Shown here piece after piece: positions 6,762-11,542 of a stretch of DNA of 11,542 bases. The stretch is taken from contig JBEBHD010000179.1 in NCBI GenBank assembly GCA_040080915.1, positions 1-11,542 of the forward strand, in the 5' to 3' direction. The notes beneath the pieces were generated by a model that saw only the letters and a list, made by a program, of their open reading frames with translations, was not told where the DNA came from and searched no databases. Each line of letters begins with the position of its first letter. Positions within the stretch are counted from its first letter, which is position 1. Position numbers and translations under genes: made by a program. This DNA comes from M3007 sp040080915 (GTDB lineage: Bacteria > Bacteroidota > Bacteroidia > Chitinophagales > Saprospiraceae).

Positions 6762-7850
6762 TCAACGTTGATCCAGATAAACAGCCGCCGAAGCAATGGC
6801 CGATACGAGCGGCCCGCCCAACTCCAAACCGATTACGTCGGCCCAAACCCAGTCGGGGATGGATGCTGGCTGATCCGTGCCAGTGCCAAATTCGCGAGAA
6901 GAGATAGATTTCCAGAACCAGTAGTAGCGGCTGTACTTGAGCACCGAGATCATGGAGAGTACCATCTTGCGGTTGTTCAGATTGGTGGTACCGGATAGTT
7001 CATTTTCGAATGCCGTCATGCGGCTCACAAAATTGCTCAGTTCCTGGGGAGTTCGCACCGGCATGGAAGCGGCTTCATTGAATACCGCACGCAGCACGTT
7101 TTTGTCGTTGTCGCTCAGGCGGGTTTCCTCCAGCCGGGCAATGTAGTCACTGTAATCACGGTGTACGTTGGTCGTTTGGGCACGTTGCTGTTCGGTTGCG
7201 CTGGCGGGCAGTTGAGCCTCGGCAAGGAATTGGGCTGTTTTTTCGGTCAAGAGGGCCTGCACGGCGCTTTTATCCTGACCAAGCGTCCGCAAGGCACTCA
7301 TGTTTTCGTTCAGGACGACCTGCACGGCGAGGTTGTGCAACTGGCCAATGTTGTCCTGCGGGTTGTTCGGATTCACAACAGATGCCACGGGTTGCACCGA
7401 TTCCGGGCTGAAGTCCACCATACGCATGTTGGTTTCCATGCCTGTGGCATGTTTCCGAATGGGATAAAAACCCGCGCGGATCACCTGTTCCTTCAGACCC
7501 AATTCGGCGGCTTCGGATTTGGTCACCACATAGTCGGCAGTGAGAGGGAAATACTGACCGAAGTACTGTTCGGCGGCTGCTCCGTTTCCAAACTGCAAGC
7601 CGAAATTATCCATATAGTTTCGCTCCTTGGAGCCCCAACCGATCCAGATGCAGTTGCTGAAACTGTACAAACAGCCTTTGTAGGTGGACGTGCCGAAATG
7701 AATGATAATTCGATCTCCATCAGGAATTCTCGGGGCATCTTTGTCAATAGGCGCTGGCTCGGAGATGGTATCGCCTTTGGAACAGGCAAAAATGAAGAGG
7801 GCCGAAAAAGCCGTTGCAAGGGCAAAACCAAAAATTTGATGCTTTCTCAT
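6762..7850 (-). CDS. Uncharacterised lipoprotein
   Basis: I do not recognise the family. The frame opens at 7910, but I start it at the internal ATG at 7848-7850. From there the protein (362 aa) begins M-R-K-H-Q, runs through a hydrophobic segment and reaches a lipobox I-F-A-C with the lipidated Cys at residue 23; the 20 residues before it are polar and do not look like a leader. A short acidic/Pro-rich linker follows (residues ~24-45), then a probable beta-rich segment with two close cysteines (K-G-C-L-Y-S-F-S-N-C). A mostly helical middle contains an Ala/Gln-rich stretch and a D-Y-S-D-Y-I-A-R-L helix. The C-terminus is hydrophobic and Gly/Ala-rich (W-A-D-V-I-G-L-E-L-G-G-P) and ends L-D-Q-R. 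It lies 110 bp upstream of the 669-aa PKD/barrel gene on the same strand, so it could be part of the same unit, but the gap also contains two inverted repeats. I see no consensus TAnnTTTG promoter in its 5' flank. Confidence 0.8.
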   Translation of the reverse strand: MRKHQIFGFALATAFSALFIFACSKGDTISEPAPIDKDAPRIPDGDRIIIHFGTSTYKGCLYSFSNCIWIGWGSKERNYMDNFGLQFGNGAAAEQYFGQYFPLTADYVVTKSEAAELGLKEQVIRAGFYPIRKHATGMETNMRMVDFSPESVQPVASVVNPNNPQDNIGQLHNLAVQVVLNENMSALRTLGQDKSAVQALLTEKTAQFLAEAQLPASATEQQRAQTTNVHRDYSDYIARLEETRLSDNDKNVLRAVFNEAASMPVRTPQELSNFVSRMTAFENELSGTTNLNNRKMVLSMISVLKYSRYYWFWKSISSREFGTGTDQPASIPDWVWADVIGLELGGPLVSAIASAAVYLDQR

Positions 7851-7941
7851 AATCGCAGTTTTTGATGATGACAAGTGTTTGTTCGTGTGATGAATTTCCT
7901 TGGTATCCACGAACGCCCCGCCTTGTTACCCTTCCAGCCCC

Positions 7942-7979
7942 AAAAAAACGATCCCCGTGGCGGTATGCCACAGGGATCG
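7942..7979 (-). terminator. Intrinsic terminator
   Basis: On the minus strand a 13-bp stem (arms 7967-7979 and 7949-7961, one G-T wobble) with a 5-nt loop is followed at once by seven T residues (7942-7948). The U-run exists only in the minus direction. It lies downstream of the 54-aa membrane protein gene and upstream of the lipoprotein gene, so it should end transcription of the former and insulate the latter. Confidence 0.9.
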
Positions 7980-8026
7980 CTGGCGGCCAAACGGCCATGA
8001 AAATTCGGTGTAAACGCGTGTTTATA

Positions 8027-8041
8027 CTTCGCGCTGCGAGG
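8027..8041. repeat. REP-like palindrome, copy A
   Basis: A 6-bp imperfect stem (cttcgc / gcgagg, loop gct), preceded by gtgtttata. It shares the 'gtgtttatNcYtcgc ... gcgagg' layout with the copy at 9057-9071. It lies in the 281-bp gap 7851-8131, which otherwise holds only the terminator at 7942-7979 and copy B. Confidence 0.5.
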
Positions 8042-8101
8042 TTTTGTGCATGGCCTACGGCCTACTATTTTGATTAGCAGCGCTCAGTATGACAAAAGCG
8101 G

Positions 8102-8123
8102 CTTCGCACCTTGCGGTGCGAGG
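8102..8123. repeat. REP-like palindrome, copy B
   Basis: A 9-bp stem (cttcgcacc / ggtgcgagg, one T-G wobble) with loop ttgc, followed by tataaaa. The right half, gcgaggtataa, is identical to that of the copy at 9057-9071. It lies just downstream of the 54-aa gene. Confidence 0.5.
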
Positions 8124-8131
8124 TATAAAAA

Positions 8132-8296
8132 TCAGAGCCGCCCCATTGCACCTGCAAGGGAGGTAAACACAAACGGGAAACCGACCCATACCCACTCCGG
8201 CTTCCAGAATAAAATGGCAACCGTGCCGATCAAACTGACAATAAATAGGAGCCAGTCGCGGCCCTTGTTTTCGACGTATTCTTCGTTTTTGCGCAT
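8132..8296 (-). CDS. Small two-helix membrane protein (54 aa)
   Basis: A 54-aa hypothetical membrane protein, read from the ATG at 8294-8296 to the stop at 8132-8134. The N-terminus is charged (M-R-K-N-E-E-Y-V-E-N-K-G-R-D). Two hydrophobic segments follow, at ~15-31 and ~35-51, separated by the short loop K-P-E-W. The frame is open further upstream to 8389, but those residues would come from promoter DNA. The short start fits the Bacteroidota promoter whose -7 box lies at 8323-8330 and leaves a leader of about 20 nt. A strong intrinsic terminator on the same strand lies ~150 bp downstream at 7942-7979, so this is probably a self-contained transcription unit. Function is unknown; the two short helices suggest an inner-membrane protein. 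Confidence 0.7.
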   Translation of the reverse strand: MRKNEEYVENKGRDWLLFIVSLIGTVAILFWKPEWVWVGFPFVFTSLAGAMGRL

Positions 8297-8322
8297 GACA
8301 TTTACTGTTTTTTCTTGTGCGG

Positions 8323-8352
8323 CAAAGGTAAAAACCTTTTTCACACACCCAA
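8323..8352 (-). promoter_or_regulatory. Bacteroidota-type promoter for the 54-aa membrane protein gene
   Basis: Read on the minus strand, TACCTTTG (8323-8330) matches the primary sigma-factor -7 consensus TAnnTTTG of Bacteroidota exactly. A TTG at 8350-8352 sits 19 nt upstream, at the expected spacing for the -33 element. Transcription would start near 8316-8320, about 20 nt before the ATG at 8296. Confidence 0.7.
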
Positions 8353-8434
8353 CCAGAAACCTTCTAACCAGCCCCTTGCGGAGTGACAAAAAACCAGAAA
8401 CCTTCCAACACCAAACCTTCTAACCCCAAACCTT
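8351..8434. repeat. Short degenerate C/A-rich repeats
   Basis: Variants of aaccagaaaccttctaacc recur: 8351-8369, 8392-8410, and shorter copies at 8411-8426 and 8426-8434. They lie between the promoter of the 54-aa gene and the asparaginase-like gene. They explain the low-complexity in-frame extension upstream of the 8488 start. No function is evident. Confidence 0.45.
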
Positions 8435-8487
8435 GCGTTTCTTTGCCCCGCGCAGTACCACCAAACAACATTGCGCCCTATCGAATC

Positions 8488-8982
8488 ATGGTTCAAGTTT
8501 TTGTCACAGGCGGCACCTTCGACAAGGAGTACAACTACCTCACCGGCGAACTGTATTTTCGGGACTCCCACCTCAAAGAAATGTTCGAACGCGGCCGCTG
8601 CGAGGTCAAAATTGATGTCAAGACCCTCATGATGATTGACTCGTTGGACATGGGTGAAGACGAGCTCTCGATCATCGTGTACAACTGCCGCAAGGCTGAA
8701 GCCAGCCGCATTTTACTCACCCACGGTACCGACCGCATGGTGAATACCGCCCGCGTACTTGCCGAAGCCAACATCGAAAACAAAACCATTGTGCTGACCG
8801 GGGCCATGATCCCGTATGCATTCGGCACCTCCTCCGACGGTTTTTTCAACCTCGGCAGTGCCTTGGCGTTTGTACAAGTGCTCCCGCCCGGCGTGTACGT
8901 GGCCATGAACGGGCGCTATTTTCCATGGAATCGCGTCCAGAAAAACCGGCAAACCGGTATGTTCGAGGAAATCGAGGTGTGA
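8488..8982 (+). CDS. Asparaginase-like protein, N-terminal (catalytic) domain only
   Basis: A 164-aa protein matching the N-terminal alpha/beta domain of L-asparaginases (asparagine to aspartate plus ammonia). The first nucleophile motif is V-T-G-G-T-F (T10), D-S-L-D-M is at 51-55, and the second motif is L-T-H-G-T-D-R-M (T81, D82). L-T-G-A-M-I-P (103-109) and S-S-D-G-F-F-N-L (115-122) also fit the family. Full-length asparaginases are about 330-350 residues; this protein ends after the first domain and lacks the C-terminal domain that helps form the active site between subunits. The ORF is cleanly terminated and shows no degeneration, so it looks like a compact family rather than a fragment. 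The frame is open back to 8383, but that part is low-complexity translation of short C/A-rich repeats, so I start at the ATG at 8488. It may be an enzyme on a different substrate or a binding protein; asparaginase activity is not assured. Confidence 0.85.
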   Translation: MVQVFVTGGTFDKEYNYLTGELYFRDSHLKEMFERGRCEVKIDVKTLMMIDSLDMGEDELSIIVYNCRKAEASRILLTHGTDRMVNTARVLAEANIENKTIVLTGAMIPYAFGTSSDGFFNLGSALAFVQVLPPGVYVAMNGRYFPWNRVQKNRQTGMFEEIEV

Positions 8983-9056
8983 GGCTATTCACCGAAGAGG
9001 TGCGGGGACGAGGAGGTTTTTCCAGTTATGATCTCTGCGTCTTTGCGGTGTTTATC

Positions 9057-9071
9057 CCTCGCAGAGCGAGG
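9057..9071. repeat. REP-like palindrome, copy C
   Basis: A perfect 6-bp stem (cctcgc / gcgagg, loop aga), followed by tataa. The MITE-like element begins right after this tataa. Just upstream, ctctgcgtctttgcggtg (9032-9049) resembles short 'tctgcg/tttgcg' repeats that I recall from intergenic DNA of several phyla. Confidence 0.5.
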
Positions 9072-9076
9072 TATAA

Positions 9077-9236
9077 GAGCGTGTTTAAATTTCAGTCGCC
9101 GGGCTGCAAGCGGCAAATTTTGCTTCACACTGCATAAAAACTTTCGCCGTAGGCACCCGGCTACGACTGCAAATTTTGCCTTGTCTGAAACAAAATTTGC
9201 TCGCTTTTGCCTCGGCACTGAAATTTAAACACGCTC
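9077..9236. mobile_element. MITE-like element with 19-bp terminal inverted repeats
   Basis: A 160-bp non-coding element. The ends are perfect 19-bp inverted repeats: gagcgtgtttaaatttcag at 9077-9095 and its complement at 9218-9236. They are flanked by the direct triplet TAA at 9074-9076 and 9237-9239, as expected for a 3-bp target duplication. The interior holds two copies of gcaaattttgc plus an inverted copy and a short hairpin, and no credible ORF. The TIR sequence and the TNA-type duplication resemble the IS1031/ISL2 side of the IS5 family as I remember it, so it is probably mobilised in trans by such an IS. It sits between two convergent genes and landed at the edge of a REP-like palindrome. 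Confidence 0.7.
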
Positions 9237-9242
9237 TAACGC

Positions 9243-9539
9243 TCACTGCAAAAACTCAAACCTGCCCCCGAAGATAACCACATACGCCCCCGCAGCCACC
9301 AAAGGTGCCAACACGCTGAGGCCCATGAGCCAAAAATACCAGCGCGGCACCTTGGAGCGCTCGATTGCCTCGGCCAAGAGGGCGATGATCAAAATGGCCG
9401 ATACAATGGCCCCCACGATCAGCGTTAAGAGCGCCGCCGTGTAGTCGTTCAGCAGCCATAGCGCCAGCCAAACTGCCGTTTCCAATAAAAAAATTTCGAG
9501 CAGAGACAGGCGCAGGCCCGCTTTTCGTTCTTTCGCCAT
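9243..9539 (-). CDS. Small membrane protein with three predicted helices (98 aa)
   Basis: I do not recognise the family. Starting at the ATG at 9537-9539, the protein begins with a basic stretch (M-A-K-E-R-K-A-G-L-R) and has three hydrophobic segments at about 11-30, 35-58 and 69-91, giving an inner-membrane protein with short loops (E-R-S-K-V-P-R-W between helices 2 and 3). The open frame reaches back to 9722 on the same strand, but that extension overlaps the oppositely directed gene beginning at 9568 and reads as its antisense shadow, so the short start is preferred. It stops just 3 bp right of the MITE-like element's right-hand TAA duplication. It is transcribed divergently from the DUF6794-like gene, with only 28 bp between the two starts (55 bp if the downstream ATG of that gene is used). 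Confidence 0.72.
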   Translation of the reverse strand: MAKERKAGLRLSLLEIFLLETAVWLALWLLNDYTAALLTLIVGAIVSAILIIALLAEAIERSKVPRWYFWLMGLSVLAPLVAAGAYVVIFGGRFEFLQ

Positions 9540-9567
9540 ACGCCGCAAAACTGGCCAAAAAAATCCA

Positions 9568-10212
9568 ATGCACAACCCACTCGCAGCATCTGCCATGACG
9601 TTCAGCAACACCGCTTTCGCTTTGTTTTTCTTTTTTTCAACTCCCATCGCGGTCTCTGCCCAGCAGTACAACCCACCGAATACCGATGCTGAGTTCGAAC
9701 GCCAGTACCAGGAGCGTATCAAGAAAGATCGGCTCGGTGGTGTCTACATCCCTCGCAACCTCGACGACGCACTCGCCCAACTAAACAAACTGACCTCGGA
9801 AGAGGCCCGGCAAAAATTCAAGGCGCTGTCCGAAGACTCCGTTTGCCGAATCATGCACAACCGCCTCGGCCAGTGGATGGTCGTCAACTGGAGTTTTTAC
9901 GAAGGCTCCCGTTTGTCCAACTACCTGCGTAGCGCAGGTGTGACCTACCCCGACGATATGGCCGATTTTCTCATCCTCGCCTTCCACCGGCAGGTCAATG
10001 GCCACCCGGTTTCCATCCGCGAAACCGCCATTTATTTCAAAGAAAAACGCAAACAAGAGTGGCTGCGAGAACAAAGCGACGGCGTAGTGCTTCGGGAAGA
10101 AGTGCGCAAACGCCCCCGGCCCGACTCCCTGTCCGTGCCCGCTGATGCCCCCGCCAAGCCGCCCGCGCCTGCGGCAAAACCCGCTCCCCAGGGCACGTAT
10201 CGCAAGCAATAA
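9568..10212 (+). CDS. DUF6794-like secreted protein
   Basis: A 214-aa protein with an N-terminal signal peptide (hydrophobic F-A-L-F-F-F-F, cleavage near V-S-A before Q-Q). A second in-frame ATG at 9595 gives a 205-aa version that still keeps the whole hydrophobic core, and I cannot choose between them with confidence. The body matches what I recall of DUF6794: Y-I-P-R-N-L-D-D-A-L at 60-69, then alternating helices, G-Q-W-M-V-V-N-W at 101-108, G-S-R-L-S-N-Y-L at 113-120 and Y-P-D-D-M-A-D at 127-133. Family function is unknown. The last ~30 residues are a Pro/Ala-rich low-complexity tail with scattered Lys/Arg, probably disordered. The stop lies 50 bp before topA on the same strand, and topA has its own promoter. 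Confidence 0.82.
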   Translation: MHNPLAASAMTFSNTAFALFFFFSTPIAVSAQQYNPPNTDAEFERQYQERIKKDRLGGVYIPRNLDDALAQLNKLTSEEARQKFKALSEDSVCRIMHNRLGQWMVVNWSFYEGSRLSNYLRSAGVTYPDDMADFLILAFHRQVNGHPVSIRETAIYFKEKRKQEWLREQSDGVVLREEVRKRPRPDSLSVPADAPAKPPAPAAKPAPQGTYRKQ

Positions 10213-10245
10213 ATAGTGTTCTCGCACTTAGTTGTGAAATCCGTT

Positions 10246-10253
10246 TACTTTTG
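10246..10253 (+). promoter_or_regulatory. Bacteroidota-type -7 promoter element for topA
   Basis: TACTTTTG matches TAnnTTTG exactly. I see no good TTG at the normal -33 spacing. The -7 box ends only 9 bp before the topA ATG, so the transcript would have a leader of a few nucleotides. Confidence 0.55.
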
Positions 10254-10262
10254 CGGCCAATT

Positions 10263-11542
10263 ATGGGAAAAAAACTCCTCATCGTAGAGTCGCCGGCCAA
10301 AGCCAAAACTATTGAAAAGTTCCTCGGCAGCGACTTCTCAGTCAAATCTTCCTACGGGCACATCCGAGACCTCGAAAAAGGCAACGACCTCGGTGTTGAC
10401 GTGGCCAACGACTACAAACCGAACTACGTCATTCCACCCGACAAATTCAAGACGGTCAAGGAATTGAGAGATGCCGCCGCTCGTGCCGACGAGGTCTGGC
10501 TCGCCACCGACGAAGACCGCGAGGGCGAGGCCATCTCTTGGCACCTGTGCGAAGTGCTCGGCCTTGATCCGCATCAGGCCAAACGCATCGTTTTTCACGA
10601 GATCACCAAACCGGCCATCCAGAACGCGGTGAAAAACCCGCGCCTGCTGGACCTCAACCTCGTCAATGCGCAGCAGGCCCGCCGGGTGCTTGACCGCCTC
10701 GTGGGCTGGGAACTCTCCGGGTTGTTGTGGAAAAAAATCAAGGGCCAGCTCTCTGCTGGCCGCGTGCAGTCCGTGGCGGTGAAACTGATCGTGGAGCGCG
10801 AGCGCGACATCCAGCGTTTCGAGACGACACCGTTTTTCCGAATCACCGCCGATTTTTTCGCACCCAATGCACAAGGCAAACCCGTCAGTTTCCGGGCCGA
10901 CTGCCCCGAAAAGTTCGATGCCGCCGCTGGTGCCGAGGCGTTTTTGCAAAAGTGCATTGGCGCAGCCTACACCGTGCAGGCCGTGGACGTGCGCCCGACC
11001 CGCCGCCGACCCGCGCCGCCGTTCACCACCTCCACCCTCCAGCAGGAGGCCAGCCGCAAACTCGGCTACTCGGTGAACCGAACCATGTCTATCGCCCAGG
11101 GCCTGTACGAGCAGGGCTTCATTACCTACATGCGAACCGACTCCACCAACCTCAGCGAACTGGCCCTGCAAGCGATCAGCGATGAAGTCGGCAAGCAGTA
11201 CGGTGCCCGCTACCAGCAAACCCGCCGCTACAAAACCAAAAACGACTCGGCTCAGGAAGCGCACGAGGCCATTCGCCCGACCTACGCCGAAAACCAAAGT
11301 GCTGGTGGTACCCGCGACGAACAACGCTTGTACGAACTGATCTGGAAACGCACCATGGCTTCCCAAATGGCCGATGCCGAATTAGAAAAAACCACCGTGG
11401 ACATCGGCATCAGCACCCAGTCCGCAGCCAAACTCGTAGCTGAAGGCGAGGTGCTCAAGTTTGACGGCTTCCTCAAAGTGTACATGGAAAGCACCGACGA
11501 CGACGACGAGGAAACGCAGGGCATCCTTCCGCCCCTGAAAAT
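10263..11542 (+). CDS. topA: DNA topoisomerase I (5' part, cut by window edge)
   Basis: Type IA topoisomerase, which relaxes negatively supercoiled DNA through a transient 5'-phosphotyrosine break. The visible 426 residues start M-G-K-K-L-L-I-V-E-S-P-A-K-A-K-T, the standard Toprim opening with catalytic E9. The Toprim metal motif D-E-D-R-E-G-E supplies D83, D85 and E87. K-L-I-V-E-R-E-R-D-I is at 174-183, and the catalytic tyrosine is Y289 in G-F-I-T-Y-M-R-T-D-S-T-N. The sequence runs through S-A-Q-E-A-H-E-A-I-R-P-T and ends inside the protein, before the C-terminal zinc-ribbon or basic domains could be seen. No frameshift is visible. The start is the ATG at 10263, directly after a near-perfect Bacteroidota promoter, so it appears to be transcribed independently of the upstream DUF6794-like gene. 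The 342-aa antisense frame over it is a shadow. Confidence 0.98.
   Translation, partial: MGKKLLIVESPAKAKTIEKFLGSDFSVKSSYGHIRDLEKGNDLGVDVANDYKPNYVIPPDKFKTVKELRDAAARADEVWLATDEDREGEAISWHLCEVLGLDPHQAKRIVFHEITKPAIQNAVKNPRLLDLNLVNAQQARRVLDRLVGWELSGLLWKKIKGQLSAGRVQSVAVKLIVERERDIQRFETTPFFRITADFFAPNAQGKPVSFRADCPEKFDAAAGAEAFLQKCIGAAYTVQAVDVRPTRRRPAPPFTTSTLQQEASRKLGYSVNRTMSIAQGLYEQGFITYMRTDSTNLSELALQAISDEVGKQYGARYQQTRRYKTKNDSAQEAHEAIRPTYAENQSAGGTRDEQRLYELIWKRTMASQMADAELEKTTVDIGISTQSAAKLVAEGEVLKFDGFLKVYMESTDDDDEETQGILPPLK

Noticed and set aside
7161..7865. 234-aa plus-strand frame opposite the lipoprotein gene
   Set aside because: It has no signal or domain, whereas the opposite strand gives a coherent lipoprotein with a lipobox.
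8351..8434. Repeats considered as a CRISPR array
   Set aside because: The units are short, degenerate and unequally spaced, with no spacers of constant length and no cas genes.
9057..9071. Palindrome considered as the terminator of the asparaginase-like gene
   Set aside because: The 6-bp stem has no following T-run on either strand and belongs to the REP-like set.
10338..11366. 342-aa open frame on the minus strand opposite topA
   Set aside because: It is fully antisense to an unmistakable topA; long antisense frames are common opposite GC-rich conserved genes, and its composition (Gly/Val/His/Arg-rich) looks like a shadow.
1..11542. tRNA, rRNA and riboswitch genes
   Set aside because: I saw no tRNA-like cloverleaf with a T-loop consensus, no rRNA stretches and no recognisable riboswitch motif; this was done by eye and a covariance-model scan would settle it.

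Overview
The window looks like chromosomal DNA from a member of the Bacteroidota, most plausibly the Saprospiria (the Haliscomenobacter/Lewinella/Saprospiraceae kind). Four things point there: Bacteroidota-type promoters (TAnnTTTG -7 elements at 8323-8330 on the minus strand and 10246-10253 on the plus strand) with no Shine-Dalgarno sequences; PKD and DUF11/DUF7619-like surface proteins containing the 'S-H-D-P-N ... F-Q-N-x-G-x-x-P' signature; a DUF6794-type secreted protein; and a secreted TPR-CHAT protein. The clade assignment is an inference from these features; no database was consulted. GC content is mid-50s percent over most of the window by hand count, with local dips.

Region 1 (1-6651, minus strand) is a tight three-gene cluster, read from right to left. 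First comes a 669-aa exported protein with a PKD domain, a DUF11/DUF7619-like domain and a predicted C-terminal outer-membrane beta-barrel. After 27 bp comes a 636-aa paralogue with the same PKD and DUF11-like layout but a CHU_C-type Ig-like domain and a C-terminal transmembrane anchor with a basic tail. After 33 bp comes a TPR-CHAT protein with a signal peptide and an intact His/Cys dyad, which runs off the left edge. The spacing and shared domains suggest an operon encoding an extracytoplasmic caspase-like (CHAT) protein together with two matched surface proteins. This is the most interesting system in the window.

Region 2 (6652-8352) holds an unrecognised lipoprotein gene (6762-7850, minus), which may or may not belong to the same system. 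It also holds a 54-residue two-helix membrane protein gene (8132-8296, minus) that carries its own promoter and a strong intrinsic terminator (7942-7979). Two REP-like palindromes lie between that gene and the terminator.

Region 3 (8353-9242) contains a single-domain asparaginase-like gene on the plus strand. A third REP-like palindrome follows, and then a 160-bp MITE-like element with perfect 19-bp terminal inverted repeats and a TAA duplication.

Region 4 (9243-11542) has a divergent pair: a small three-helix membrane protein (minus) and a DUF6794-like secreted protein (plus). The 5' part of topA (DNA topoisomerase I, plus) follows under a promoter that would give a nearly leaderless transcript, and is cut by the right edge of the window. 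Regions 3 and 4 look like ordinary housekeeping and accessory chromosome.
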